Shown: positions 1 through 8,765, counted from the stretch's first letter. The stretch: 64,000 bases of DNA from Halobacterium sp. CBA1132 (GCF_001485535.1 NZ_BCMZ01000001.1:186001-250000), one strand, 5' to 3'. The notes: generated from the letters alone by a model not told the origin. Numbers and translations are program-made.

Positions 1-1472
1 AACAAGGCGTATTTCAAGATGCTACTGTTGACTCAATCATAGTCGTGGCGACAAAGGGAAGAGGAAACGATGATATCGACATCCTCGAATTAGGCGGGAC
101 AGGATACCAAGAAACCCAGCATACTGTTTCACTTAACCAGGAGAGAATTTTGGAGAGTGATACATGCCGGATAGAAGTGGAACAAACAGCGGAGACAAAG
201 GAGATATTTGATAAAATTCAGTCTGTATCAGTTCCGCTCCAAGACGTCGCCGAACTTGCTATTGGTGTACAGGCATATAATTCATCAAAGCATTCTAAAG
301 AACAGATCGAAAATAGAGTTTTCCACTCCGATATAAAGAAGTCGGAAGAATATCTACCGGAAATAGCGGGAAATGATGTTTCTAGATATAACATATCATT
401 TGACGGGAATAGTTGGATAAAATACGGAGATCACTTACACGACAAACGTGAATTCAGGTATCTTTCAGAGCCTAGGATATTGGTTCGCCAAATTCCCGGC
501 AGTGGACGATATAAGATTCATGCAACGTATACTGAGAAGACATACTGCAATTACAACACAATCCTCAACGTATTACAAGATGGGGAGTACGATCTAAAGT
601 ATATTTTAGCTTTGGTTAATTCTTCACTCATGTCTTGGGTATTTCCCAAGTTAGCGAATAGCGTTGTTAGCAATAACTTCCCAAAACTATCCGTAGTTGA
701 CTTAGAACGACTCCCAATCAGAAAAATTGATTTCCAAAAACGGAGTGTTGCTACGCACTCTAATATTGAGGGGCAACTCAAAAACGGAAATATCGACGCA
801 ACGAGAGATACGCATGAATCTCTTTCAAAATTGGCTGATAAGCGAATGGAGCTAGAAAGTCAACTGGGCAACTTAAACCTGTCTTTGAAAGATCACTTCG
901 GGAACTATTCAGAAGGTTCCACTCTCGCTACAGTTGGATTCACTCAACCTCCGAAGGATTTGGCAGACTCTATTCTCCAACAAACGACCAAGGAAAAGCC
1001 AAACCTCCGAGTGGGCGAGGCTACTGTCGAGCGTGAATCCCCAAACACAGTCGAAATTAGACTGACCGCGCGTTACAAGCCCGACGAGGAGGACAAATAC
1101 GAGACTGATCAGTGGGGGTACACAGAGACTGAGCCATTACCAGCGCTCCGCATCACCGACCTCACGGAGTCTGAAGCTGACCTTGCCGAGGTGTTTATTC
1201 CAGTGGCTGTTGACGAGGCTAACGGATTCGCAAACTTCCGTGAGACCGCGACAAAAACCAACTCGCTCGTGGATAGGCTGCGAAAGCTTACTCTCCCCCG
1301 TGTCGATGACATCCGTGAAGGTCTGGAAAGTTATACCGAGACGAAAGAACGCGCCGAAGACCTGAAGGAGAAAATCGAGCGTACGGACGACCTCATCGAT
1401 AAAACCGTCTATAATCTATACGAACTAACCGATGAAGAAATTGAAATAGTTGAGGAAACGTTTGCGGACTAG
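1..1472 (+). CDS. Eco57I/type IIG-like restriction methylase, C-terminal part (start outside window)
   Basis: The frame is open to the left edge, so the gene starts upstream of the window. The first visible residues (QDATVDSIIVV) resemble the end of an Eco57I-type adenine methyltransferase core. They are followed by a TaqI-like target-recognition domain (LVNSSLMSWVFPKL, then FPKLSVVDLERLPI) and a helical, charged tail of about 200 residues. The family methylates adenine in a specific site and often carries a nuclease in the same chain; that part is not visible. Codons are AT-rich and unlike the GC-rich chromosome to the right, which suggests transfer. Its last 91 residues recur, about 80% identical, in the fragment at 2.3 kb. 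Confident for family, not for specificity. Confidence 0.75.
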   Translation, partial: QGVFQDATVDSIIVVATKGRGNDDIDILELGGTGYQETQHTVSLNQERILESDTCRIEVEQTAETKEIFDKIQSVSVPLQDVAELAIGVQAYNSSKHSKEQIENRVFHSDIKKSEEYLPEIAGNDVSRYNISFDGNSWIKYGDHLHDKREFRYLSEPRILVRQIPGSGRYKIHATYTEKTYCNYNTILNVLQDGEYDLKYILALVNSSLMSWVFPKLANSVVSNNFPKLSVVDLERLPIRKIDFQKRSVATHSNIEGQLKNGNIDATRDTHESLSKLADKRMELESQLGNLNLSLKDHFGNYSEGSTLATVGFTQPPKDLADSILQQTTKEKPNLRVGEATVERESPNTVEIRLTARYKPDEEDKYETDQWGYTETEPLPALRITDLTESEADLAEVFIPVAVDEANGFANFRETATKTNSLVDRLRKLTLPRVDDIREGLESYTETKERAEDLKEKIERTDDLIDKTVYNLYELTDEEIEIVEETFAD

Positions 1473-1534
1473 CCCTAATTAGACATTTAGTAGTCGGTGA
1501 AAGAAGAACGAGCTTAGTTGTTGGTGGGGTAAAG

Positions 1535-2086
1535 TCACGCATATATGTTCGGGGTTTTTGATTCTTGGCAAAGGTGAATGATGGCAGATTTAGCGGTTTT
1601 CCGATCAGTTGTTCCCCCAATAGTGACTTTCCCGCTGGAAAATATTATGAGCGTAGTCTCGAATTGAGGAGGACGATAAATCAGACCTGGGAATTGTTCA
1701 GGTTCGTACTCTATGTTCTCAAGCCCAAGAGTGAGGGCTAGTTCCTCCAGGTTCACCTCACGACCGAGATCTTCTACAAATACAGAAGTGGCTTGTGTGA
1801 AGTTAGGTTCAGATACATCCAACCCTATATCAGCAAGTACTCTCTCAAATTGCTGGAAGGATTGCATCAAAGAAGTTCTATCCTCTGCACCTCGAATCTG
1901 AAAAGCACCCGTCCGATAAGTTGTATACGCCGGTCCGCCCTCTTCTAATCGAACCGTGACCATTCCGGAACCGTTGAAATCCGGTTCAACTACATCACCA
2001 AGATGGGATTTTAGCTCTGCAACGAGAGTTTCTAAATCAACTTCTTGCCCTAACGAGCCAGACCCCATAGTACTAACAATCTCCAT
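1535..2086 (-). CDS. tbp: Orphan TATA-box binding protein paralog
   Basis: The 183-residue product has the two direct repeats of the TBP saddle. Repeat 1 runs from about residue 20 (VVEPDFNGSGMVTVRLEEGG, then YRTGAFQIRGAEDR). Repeat 2 runs from about residue 110 (LENIEYEPEQFPGLIYR, then TLIIFSSGKVTIGGTTDR). TBP binds the promoter TATA element and recruits TFB and RNA polymerase. The sequence is divergent, moderately acidic and AT-rich, like the methylase fragment beside it and unlike core haloarchaeal TBPs, so it is probably one of the accessory TBPs that haloarchaea multiply. CTATAG lies 20-25 bases before the ATG. An internal ATG at codon 7 is an alternative start. The gene is convergent with the methylase fragment. 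Confidence 0.88.
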   Translation of the reverse strand: MEIVSTMGSGSLGQEVDLETLVAELKSHLGDVVEPDFNGSGMVTVRLEEGGPAYTTYRTGAFQIRGAEDRTSLMQSFQQFERVLADIGLDVSEPNFTQATSVFVEDLGREVNLEELALTLGLENIEYEPEQFPGLIYRPPQFETTLIIFSSGKVTIGGTTDRKTAKSAIIHLCQESKTPNIYA

Positions 2087-2255
2087 TCTCTGGCCAGGTC
2101 GTTGCTATAGTAACAATAGACTCGCGAATATAAGTTCCCGGTGTACCAAGCTGAGAGCGATTGAGAAGTTCCACGTCGGGGTAGAAGAGGTGTGCTGGTT
2201 TCTCACCGAGATCTTCGATAGCCTTCCGCAGAATTTCGATGCAGTCCTTTTTGGT
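2073..2255 (-). pseudogene. Gene fragment without start codon, possible homing-endonuclease-associated repeat
   Basis: Sixty codons are open between two stops and read like real protein (KKDCIEILRKAIEDLGEKP, then TPGTYIRESIVTIATTW), but there is no start codon in frame. The pattern loosely resembles the short helical repeat associated with homing endonucleases (a conserved Leu-Arg helix, then 'LG-x-P', then 'IR-x-S... W'). Its stop overlaps the first codons of the TBP gene by 14 bases. It looks like the 3' end of a gene whose front was removed when this joint formed. The family assignment is weak. Confidence 0.35.
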
Positions 2256-2280
2256 CTAGTTTCACCGTGGACCATGTTCC

Positions 2281-2577
2281 ATGTCAGCTCACCGGGAGTT
2301 CATCCTGGTCGCCGTCGACGAAGCCGGGGGGTTCGCGGGCTTCCGGGAGACCGCGACGAAGACGAACTCGCTCGTGGACCGCCTGCGCGCGCTCACGCTC
2401 CCCGCCGTCGACGACGTCCGCGAGGGACTGGAGAGCTACATCGAAACCAAGCAGCGCGCCGAGGAACTGGACGAGCGAATCGAGCGCACGGACGACCTCA
2501 TCGACGAAATCGTCTACGAACTCTACGGGCTCACCGACGACGAAATCGAAATCGTCGAGGAGACCGTCGCGGACTGA
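2281..2577 (+). pseudogene. Remnant: C-terminal tail of a second restriction methylase
   Basis: From about base 2297 the translation (FILVAVDEAGGFAGFRETAT... to the terminal IEIVEETVAD) matches the last 91 residues of the methylase at the left edge at about 80% identity, but with GC-rich native codon use. No catalytic or recognition domain precedes it. The ATG at 2281 is probably fortuitous, because homology begins about five codons later. The simplest reading is that an incoming AT-rich methylase and TBP segment displaced the front of a resident methylase gene and left this tail. A function for the 98-residue piece is unlikely. Confidence 0.75.
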
Positions 2578-2683
2578 CTCGCGGCGAGCGCGGGGCGGTG
2601 TGCGCCGCTCTCGCCGGGTTCGTGCTCGCTACCGGACTTCCACGAACCCAGCGCCTATTGGCGCGCGCGGCGTCCGTGGAGGC

Positions 2684-3328
2684 GTGCAGGTAGCTGTCGT
2701 CGGCGCGAACGGCGGTATCGGTCGTCGGGTAGTGGCTCGGCTCGCGGACGCCGGCCACGACCCGGTGGGAGTGGTACGGGAGCGAGCGCAGTTCGACGCG
2801 GTCCGCGAGCGCGGCGGGGAGCCGCGGCTCGGCGACCTCACGGGCGAGTTCGCGGGCGCGTTGGGCGGCGCGGACGCGGTGGTGTTCACGGCGGGGTCGG
2901 GCGGCGAAACTGGCTTCGACGCGACGCTGCTGGTGGACCTCTGGGGGGCGCGACGGGTCGTGGACGCGTGCGTCGAGCGCGGCGTCGACCGCTTCGTGAT
3001 GGTGAGTTCGCTGGGCGCGAGCGACCCGCTAGCGGGGCCGGAGGCGCTGGGGCCGTACCTCGTCGCGAAGCGGATGGCCGACGACTACCTCGCGGCGTCG
3101 CCGGTGGACGCGACGATTCTCCGGCCGACGGCGCTCACGGACGACGCGGGCACGGGGCGCGTGTTCGCGACGACCGACACCGACGAGGCGGGCGCCGACG
3201 AGATTCCGCGCGAGGACGTCGCAGCGGCTATCGTCGCAGCGCTGGAAGCGCCGCCGACGGTCGACGAGCCGCTCCGGCTCTTCGGCGGGGAGACGCCCGT
3301 GGAGCGAGCGATTCGACCCGAGAAGTGA
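2684..3328 (+). CDS. NAD(P)-binding atypical SDR family protein (NmrA/YwnB-like)
   Basis: The 214-residue product opens with a Rossmann glycine motif (VAVVGANGGIGRRVV). Further family landmarks are a 'VVFTAGSGG' loop, 'FVMVSSLGASDP', 'YLVAKRMADDYL' and 'ATILRPTALTDD'. It belongs to the atypical short-chain dehydrogenases that bind NAD(P)H, related to YwnB and biliverdin-reductase-like proteins; substrate unknown. The YxxxK pair is present as YLVAK. I chose the GTG at 2684 because the motif follows at once and the open frame upstream belongs to the methylase remnant region. It stands alone between the accessory joint and the metalloprotease gene. Confidence 0.72.
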   Translation: MQVAVVGANGGIGRRVVARLADAGHDPVGVVRERAQFDAVRERGGEPRLGDLTGEFAGALGGADAVVFTAGSGGETGFDATLLVDLWGARRVVDACVERGVDRFVMVSSLGASDPLAGPEALGPYLVAKRMADDYLAASPVDATILRPTALTDDAGTGRVFATTDTDEAGADEIPREDVAAAIVAALEAPPTVDEPLRLFGGETPVERAIRPEK

Positions 3329-3430
3329 ACGCGGCGTTCCCGGCAGCAACGCCTCCCAGCGACTGATTGCGGTCGGCGTCGTGGCGGGCGAGCGGTACGT
3401 TAATCCGGCGTACGCGCCAGTCGTGGGACG

Positions 3431-4588
3431 ATGGCACGCGCCGTGGCCGCCCTCGCGGTGCTCGCGCTCGTCGTGACAGCAGGGTGTCTCACGGCGGACT
3501 TCGCGCGGACGGAGCCAGTAGACGTCGAGGAGACAGCGGCGGCGCCGCCGGCCGCGATTTCGAACCGGACCGCCGCGGCGACGAGTCCGTGGGGCCGCGG
3601 ACCGATTACGGTCGCCGTCGACGACCTGACCGACCGGGCGCAAGACGTCCGACCAGAGGTTCGCGCGGCGCTTCAGTTCTGGGAGAACGCCGTTTACTCG
3701 GGGAACCGCTACCGGCCGGCGTTCGAACTCGCGGCGAACGGCAGCGACGCGGACGTGCGCGTCGAGGTGGTGGCGGCCGTCGACCGGTGCCGCGTCCACG
3801 AAGATGACGTCGCACTCGGGTGTGCGCCGGTCGTCCCGACGGACGCGACGGTGACCGAGACAGTGACGGTGCAGGTGCGGGCGGGGCACGCGCCCGCGAC
3901 GACGCGACGCATCCTGAAACACGAGTTCGGGCACGTGCTCGGATTCCGGCACGGCGAGAGACCGGGCGACGTGATGGCGCGCGACCTCTCGGCGGCCGCG
4001 CCCGACGACGTGGTGGACGCGGCCGACCGCACGTACCCGTGGACGACCGACGACCTCACGGTCGCCGTGGACGCCGACAGCGAGAGCGCGAAGATGGCCC
4101 GCGAGCGCGTGCGGACGGCGCTGGCGTACTACGAGCGCGGCGCGCGCGGCACGGTCGCCGACCCACCGACCGTAGAACTGGTCGCGGACGCGACAGAGGC
4201 CGACCTCGTGGTGGTGTTCCGGGAGTCCGTCGACTGCGACCTGTACGGCGCCGAACAGTCGTGTGCGGACTGGGACGGCCCGGACGTCGACGGTGACCGG
4301 ATTCCCGAGTACTACGCTGACGGCCGCGTCGTCGTCGCTGCAGACGCCCGCGAGCGCGTGGTAGAAATGAGTCGACTGCTCGGCGCTACGCTGCTTCCTC
4401 GTCGTCGTCCGGTTCGACGACTTCGACGCCGCGGTTGTTCACCGCGTCGGGGTCGAGACCGACCTCCTCGAGGAAGTTGCGGTACTCGCGTTCGGCGGAC
4501 TCGCCGGCTTTCTGCTGGTCGCTGGCGTGGTCGCAGAGTTCCACGAGGTTCTCGGGGACGTCGTTCTGGTAGACGATCCAGTGGTTGA
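3431..4588 (+). CDS. Secreted matrixin-like zinc metalloprotease, lipoprotein; C-terminus suspect
   Basis: The N-terminus is a lipoprotein signal (AVAALAVLALVVTAGC, Cys at about residue 19), so the protein is exported and lipid-anchored. The zinc site HEFGHVLGFRHGE near residue 160 fits the HExxHxxGxxH motif of matrixin/metzincin proteases. A second, similar half without a zinc motif follows (residues 195-315). The last roughly 65 codons lie antisense inside the 3' end of the convergent RNase R gene and read as Arg-rich nonsense, so the true protein probably ends near residue 310. A one-base shift before 4362 would stop it at TAG 4362-4364. A frameshift or deletion, natural or by sequencing error, is likely. 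Confidence 0.7.
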   Translation: MARAVAALAVLALVVTAGCLTADFARTEPVDVEETAAAPPAAISNRTAAATSPWGRGPITVAVDDLTDRAQDVRPEVRAALQFWENAVYSGNRYRPAFELAANGSDADVRVEVVAAVDRCRVHEDDVALGCAPVVPTDATVTETVTVQVRAGHAPATTRRILKHEFGHVLGFRHGERPGDVMARDLSAAAPDDVVDAADRTYPWTTDDLTVAVDADSESAKMARERVRTALAYYERGARGTVADPPTVELVADATEADLVVVFRESVDCDLYGAEQSCADWDGPDVDGDRIPEYYADGRVVVAADARERVVEMSRLLGATLLPRRRPVRRLRRRGCSPRRGRDRPPRGSCGTRVRRTRRLSAGRWRGRRVPRGSRGRRSGRRSSG

Positions 4589-5684
4589 CGAGGTCGCTCA
4601 TCCGGCGGATGGGGCTGGTGAAGTGGCCGTAGATTTCGAAGTTGAGCGCGTGGTGGCCGCCGAACGGGTCGTTCATGTAGCGGGCGCGCGGCATCACCTT
4701 CATCACCGCCCACTGAATCTTCCCGAGTTGGCGCTCGGGCGCCTGCTCTAAGGTGGCGTTGACGGCGTTCCGGGGGTCGTCCCACGAGTCGCCGGGGATG
4801 GAGACGCCGTCCAGCTCCTGAATCTCGCGGAGCGCGTCGTCCCACTCGTCGGGCGACGGCTGGGGGTGGACGCGGTAGACGGCCTCGACGCCGCGGTTCC
4901 ACATGAGTTCGTGCGTGACCGCCTTGTTCGCTTTCAGCATGCACTCCTCGATGATGGTGTGGGCGCGGTCGCGGCGCGGGTTCAACACGAGGCTACCCTC
5001 CTCTTTGCGCTGTTCGTGCATCTGGTCGGCGAGTTCGAAGACGAGCGAAATCTCGTCGTGCAGCGGCGCGTCCTCGTCGTCGAGGCGCGCTTCCGTCTCC
5101 TTGTACGTCAGGCGTTCGTCGCTGTGGATGACGGACTTGTATATCTCGATGTTCTGGTACGAGAGGTCGTCCTTGTCGAGGTGCATCTCGACGGTGTGCG
5201 CGAGGCGGTCCTCCTCGGGGACCAGCGAACAGACGGTCTCGGCGAGCACCGGCGGGAGCATGTGAATCGTGTACCCGGGGAGGTAGATGGTGTTCCCGCG
5301 GTCCATCGCGGCGTCCCACATCTCCGACCCGGGGTGGACGTAGTGCGTAACGTCGGCGATGTGGACCCAGACGACGTACTCGTCGTCGCGTTCGAGGACG
5401 CTGATGGCGTCGTCGAAGTCCTGGGCGTCCACGGGGTCGGTCGTCCACGTGGGGAGCGGGCGCATGTCCGCGCGCTCGTCGACTTCGTCCTGAATCTCGG
5501 CCTGCACGTCCTCGACGCGCTCCTCGGCCTCCTCGATGACTTCCGGCGCGAAGCCGTCGTGGAGTTCGAACTTCTCGAGGAGGTCGTCGCGTTTGTTCTC
5601 TATCTGTCGGTCGAGTTCCGGAGAAATCTCGACGGGGCCTTGGTCCTCGATGGACCCCTGCGCCGCTTCCGCGTCGTTTGACAT
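4386..5684 (-). CDS. rnr: RNase R family exoribonuclease (RNB domain)
   Basis: The 432-residue product consists almost entirely of the RNB catalytic domain; the cold-shock and S1 domains of bacterial RNase R are missing, as in other haloarchaea. The metal-binding acidic cluster TTDPVDAQDFDDA lies at residues 81-93. It is followed by 'VWVHIADVTHYV', 'GNTIYLPGYTIHMLPP' and the C-terminal 'GHFTSPIRRMSDLVNHW', all typical of RNB enzymes. The enzyme degrades RNA 3' to 5' in the cytoplasm and substitutes in haloarchaea for the archaeal exosome, which this lineage lacks (established knowledge). The ATG at 5684 gives an acidic lead of about 70 residues. Confidence 0.9.
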   Translation of the reverse strand: MSNDAEAAQGSIEDQGPVEISPELDRQIENKRDDLLEKFELHDGFAPEVIEEAEERVEDVQAEIQDEVDERADMRPLPTWTTDPVDAQDFDDAISVLERDDEYVVWVHIADVTHYVHPGSEMWDAAMDRGNTIYLPGYTIHMLPPVLAETVCSLVPEEDRLAHTVEMHLDKDDLSYQNIEIYKSVIHSDERLTYKETEARLDDEDAPLHDEISLVFELADQMHEQRKEEGSLVLNPRRDRAHTIIEECMLKANKAVTHELMWNRGVEAVYRVHPQPSPDEWDDALREIQELDGVSIPGDSWDDPRNAVNATLEQAPERQLGKIQWAVMKVMPRARYMNDPFGGHHALNFEIYGHFTSPIRRMSDLVNHWIVYQNDVPENLVELCDHASDQQKAGESAEREYRNFLEEVGLDPDAVNNRGVEVVEPDDDEEAA

Positions 5685-5727
5685 ACTACGGTGTAGCCGG
5701 CGTCCGCAGTTAGTCGTGTCGCCACGA

Positions 5728-6006
5728 CTACTCCCGGCCGGGTCGCTCCTCGCTGGCGGCGTCCAGCAGGCGCGCGACGAACTCGGCGTCGTCGACGCGG
5801 CCGGCGCCCGCGGCTTCGAGGCTGGCTTCGAGGCCGCGACGGGGCTGCTTGGCGAGGTCGCGGAAGCAGGGCTTGCAGAGGTACTCGAAGCGCTTGCCGT
5901 CGCGGTCCCAGCGGTCGCCGTGCTTGTCGTACTCGCGGGCGTCCTCGCGGGGGACGGACGCCCCGCAGGCGATACAGGACACGGATTCGTCCCCGGACCC
6001 CAGCAT
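5728..6006 (-). CDS. Small zinc-ribbon protein, uncharacterised haloarchaeal family
   Basis: This 92-residue protein has two Cys pairs, SCIACGAS near residue 10 and 'LCKPCFRDL' near residue 45, which would make one four-Cys zinc ribbon. A helical, positively charged tail follows. I placed the start at the ATG giving MLGSGDESV, since the longer frame upstream is antisense to the PUA gene. It sits just upstream of rnr on the same strand, 43 bases away, and may be co-transcribed with it. Function unknown; nucleic-acid binding is possible but unproven. Confidence 0.68.
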   Translation of the reverse strand: MLGSGDESVSCIACGASVPREDAREYDKHGDRWDRDGKRFEYLCKPCFRDLAKQPRRGLEASLEAAGAGRVDDAEFVARLLDAASEERPGRE

Positions 6007-6100
6007 ACGCGGTGGTTGCTCGGCCGCGCACTTAGCGGTTTGGCCCCGAGAGCCGCGACGGAGCGGCGGTTTTAAGCGTGGAGGCGCCCGAACCCACGGT

Positions 6101-6580
6101 ATGGAAGTAGCCTCTCGGCACCACCTGCGGAGCGACGCCGTGCGCGAGATCGCGGACGCGCTCCGGGCGGGCCTGAGCGTCGAACTGGACGCGGACTCGT
6201 TCGAACTCGTCGAGATCGCCGACGAGGACTTCGATGTCGTGCTCGTGGACGGCGAGCCGCTCGTCTGGTACCCCGAGGGCGAGCCGTTCGTCACCGTGCA
6301 GGGCGCAAACGAGTTCGACCCCGCGACGGGCGTCGTCACGGTGGACTCGGGCGCCATCTCGTTCGTCAGCGACGGCGCGGACATCATGCGGCCGGGCATC
6401 ACCGAGGCCGACGACGGCATCGAGTCCGGCGACCTCGTCGTGATCGAAGAGGAGACCCACGGGAAGGCGCTGGCGGTCGGGCGCGCGCTCACGAGCGGCG
6501 ACGACATGGTCGGGGACTCCGGGAAGGTCGTCGAGAACCTCCACCACGTCGGCGACGAACTCTACGAGTTCACCGTCTAG
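6101..6580 (+). CDS. PUA-domain RNA-binding protein
   Basis: The 159-residue product has a short N-terminal domain (residues 1-75) and a C-terminal PUA fold (about 75-155), recognisable from 'VDSGAISFVSDGADIMRPGI' and 'ESGDLVVIEEETHGKALAVGRAL'. PUA domains bind structured RNA and occur in tRNA/rRNA modifying enzymes and translation factors. Stand-alone archaeal proteins of this type are related to the MCT-1/DENR-like and Tgt-associated PUA proteins; which RNA is bound here is unknown. The ATG follows a TTTTAA stretch about 30 bases upstream. It is divergent from the zinc-ribbon gene and convergent with the next gene, its stop directly adjacent. Confidence 0.8.
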   Translation: MEVASRHHLRSDAVREIADALRAGLSVELDADSFELVEIADEDFDVVLVDGEPLVWYPEGEPFVTVQGANEFDPATGVVTVDSGAISFVSDGADIMRPGITEADDGIESGDLVVIEEETHGKALAVGRALTSGDDMVGDSGKVVENLHHVGDELYEFTV

Positions 6581-7297
6581 TCACGCGTCGCCGTCCTCGC
6601 CGTCCGCGCTGTCTGCTTCTTCGTCTTCTTCGTACCGTTCGAGCGCGTCCTCGTAGCCCTGTTTGGCGAGCCGGTAGGTCTCCCGCAGGTCGACGATGGG
6701 GTCCTCGCTGGCGTCCACGCGGAGGTCGTCGTAGTACGCGCGGTCGTCCTCGCCCGTGTCGACCACGTTGACGGCCGCGCTCTGCACCGTGAGGTCCTCG
6801 CGCTTGTCGCCGCCGGCGGCCTGCCCCGCGCCGAGCGCGTCGACGAGTCGCTTCGCGAGCGGTTCGTCGCCGAACGCGACGTCCTCGTACTGGTCGGCGG
6901 TGCGCTTGACGACCGCTTCGCCGGTGAGAAGGTTGCCCGCGACGGTGTAGTTCTCGCCGCTCGTGTGGCCGTACCAGTCGTTGCACTCGTCGCCCGAAAA
7001 CGTGAACTCGCCGTCCCGGGAGACGCCGTGGAGCTGTCGCGTCGGACTGCCGTCGTCGGCGTTCAGGAGACCCTGCAGGGCGTCCTCGATGCCGAGGCCG
7101 TCAGCGAGGTACTCGATTCCCTTCGACCCGAGGCGTTCGTTCGTGACGCTCTGCGTGGCGACGGCGCCGTGCTCGTTGACGTGCGGGCAGGGCACGCCGA
7201 CCGCGGGCAGCCGGGTCGTGACGGCGACGCCGAAGCGGTACTGCTGGTCGCCGTTCTCGTCCTCGTAGGGTTCGCGGACGCAGATACTGAAGGTCAC
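6581..7297 (-). CDS. DUF1028 family Ntn-hydrolase-like protein
   Basis: The translation begins with TFSICVREP and continues with 'RFGVAVTTRLPAVGVPCPHV', 'GAVATQSVTNERLGSKG' and 'HTSGENYTVAGNLLTGEAV', the pattern of the DUF1028 family (about 220-240 residues), which shares the N-terminal nucleophile hydrolase fold. No catalytic activity is well established for the family. The start is taken as the GTG at 7297, since the family begins with this TFSI strand; more upstream codons are low-complexity. The C-terminal 15 residues are an acidic haloarchaeal tail. Confidence 0.78.
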   Translation of the reverse strand: MTFSICVREPYEDENGDQQYRFGVAVTTRLPAVGVPCPHVNEHGAVATQSVTNERLGSKGIEYLADGLGIEDALQGLLNADDGSPTRQLHGVSRDGEFTFSGDECNDWYGHTSGENYTVAGNLLTGEAVVKRTADQYEDVAFGDEPLAKRLVDALGAGQAAGGDKREDLTVQSAAVNVVDTGEDDRAYYDDLRVDASEDPIVDLRETYRLAKQGYEDALERYEEDEEADSADGEDGDA

Positions 7298-7536
7298 ACG
7301 GGAGAGGAGTCGCGCCGGCGGAATAAGCCTCGGTCCTCCGGCAGGCCGGCCACCGACGCACGGAACCCGCGGTACTTGCCGTCGTTCCGGTCGCACCTGT
7401 GCCATCAGAACCCTCGTACCGCGCGAAATTAGCCCACGCAACGCCTCTTTGGCCGATTTGTCGGCGTCCGTCACGCGGGCAGTGATTCCCGATTCGGCGT
7501 GGGTTAACTTCGCCGAGGACGTGTACGTGAGACACC
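7298..7536. other. Intergenic region between DUF1028 and YeeE genes
   Basis: About 240 bases separate the two divergent genes. AT-rich patches (GCGGAATAAG, CGAAATTAGCC and GGGTTAACTT) could be promoter elements, but none can be assigned to a start with confidence. No coding sequence or palindrome was recognised. Confidence 0.4.
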
Positions 7537-8706
7537 GTGAACAGTCTACTCGTGGCAGCGGTCGTCGGACTCGGCCTCGGCGTCTTCCTCCAGAAGGGCC
7601 GGTTCTGCTTCGTGAACGCCTTCCGGGACTTCTTCGCGTACAAGGACTCCCGGGTGACGAAGGGCGTGCTCGCGGCGACCCTCCTCACGATGGTGTTCTG
7701 GGGCATCGCCTACCAACTAGGGTACTACCAGGGGCTCTGGACGCCAGCGTGGGGTCTCACCGGCCTCGTCGGCGGCTTCATCTTCGGCATCGGGATGACG
7801 TACGCCGGCGGCTGCGCGAGCGGGACGCTGTACCGCGCCGGCGAGGGCTACCTCCAGTTCTGGCTCACGCTCGTGTTCATGGGCGTCGGCTACGCGGTGT
7901 TCACCGCCGCGTTCCCGACGCTCCAGAGCACGTACTTCGGCCCGCTGCAGTTCGGTGAGGGCGTCAGCCTGTTCACCGTCTCGCCGATTCCCGCGGGGCT
8001 GCTCGCGCTGCTGGTCGCCGCCGGCGTCACCGTCGTGTACGCGACGCTGGTCGGCCGCGGCGCGACGAAGGGCGACCCCGGGGAGCGCGCGACCGTGGCG
8101 TCCGCCCAGCCGTCCGTGCTGCTCGCGCCCGCCGTCGGCGCCCGACAGTTCGTCCGCGGCACCCGCCAGTACTTCGCCGGTCTCGTGGAGTCGTGGCGGA
8201 CGCCCCTCGCGTCCAGCAAGCGCCCGTGGGACCCGCGAACGGCCGCGCTCGGCATCACCGCCGTCGCCGTCCTCTGGTTCACGCAGGTGTCCATCGTCGG
8301 CGTCACCGGCCCGGAAGCCCGCTGGACGGGGTACCTGCTCTCGCAGGTCGGCGTCGAGGCGGGGAGCTTCGAGTACTGGGGCGCAATCCTGTTCCGCGGG
8401 AACGGCGTCGGCGTCACCACCGACATGGTGATGATCGGGTTCGTCATCGTCGGCGCCGGCATCGCGGCCGCGTGGAGCGGCGACTTCTCGATTCGCGTGC
8501 CCAAGCGCCGCCGGCTCCCGAACGCCGTCGTTGGCGGCTTCATGATGGGCGCGGGCTCCCGGCTCGCCCCCGGCTGCAACATCGGGAACATCTACTCCGG
8601 CATCGCCGAACTGTCGGTCCACTCGTTCATCGCCGCGGCGGGCATCGTGCTCGGCGTCTACGTGATGACCCACTGGATCTACCGCGAAGTCGGCTGCGCC
8701 ATCTGA
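7537..8706 (+). CDS. YeeE/YedE (TsuA-like) sulfur-compound transporter
   Basis: The 389-residue integral membrane protein has about nine to ten hydrophobic segments in two related halves. Each half carries the family's conserved Cys-containing signatures: GRFCFVNAFRDF near residue 21 and GGCASGTLYRAGEG near 88 in the first, and 'GAGSRLAPGCNIGNIYSG' near 340 in the second. YeeE/TsuA proteins import thiosulfate or related sulfur compounds by passing them along these cysteines (established for TsuA). It is followed within 60 bases by TusA-like and rhodanese genes, so the three probably deliver sulfane sulfur from the membrane to the cytoplasm. The GTG start directly precedes the first membrane helix. 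Confidence 0.87.
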   Translation: MNSLLVAAVVGLGLGVFLQKGRFCFVNAFRDFFAYKDSRVTKGVLAATLLTMVFWGIAYQLGYYQGLWTPAWGLTGLVGGFIFGIGMTYAGGCASGTLYRAGEGYLQFWLTLVFMGVGYAVFTAAFPTLQSTYFGPLQFGEGVSLFTVSPIPAGLLALLVAAGVTVVYATLVGRGATKGDPGERATVASAQPSVLLAPAVGARQFVRGTRQYFAGLVESWRTPLASSKRPWDPRTAALGITAVAVLWFTQVSIVGVTGPEARWTGYLLSQVGVEAGSFEYWGAILFRGNGVGVTTDMVMIGFVIVGAGIAAAWSGDFSIRVPKRRRLPNAVVGGFMMGAGSRLAPGCNIGNIYSGIAELSVHSFIAAAGIVLGVYVMTHWIYREVGCAI

Positions 8707-8765
8707 AGCGTCCAAAACCACGCACACCAACGAACACTCGTACCACCGACACCAACGACACACTC

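Noticed and set aside
2281-2577. Functional 98-residue protein
   Set aside because: It is only the tail of a methylase with no upstream domain, and the ATG precedes the start of homology by a few unrelated codons.
4866-5681. A 271-codon plus-strand frame opposite rnr
   Set aside because: It is the antisense shadow of the RNase R gene, full of Val, Leu, Asp and Arg without domain motifs.
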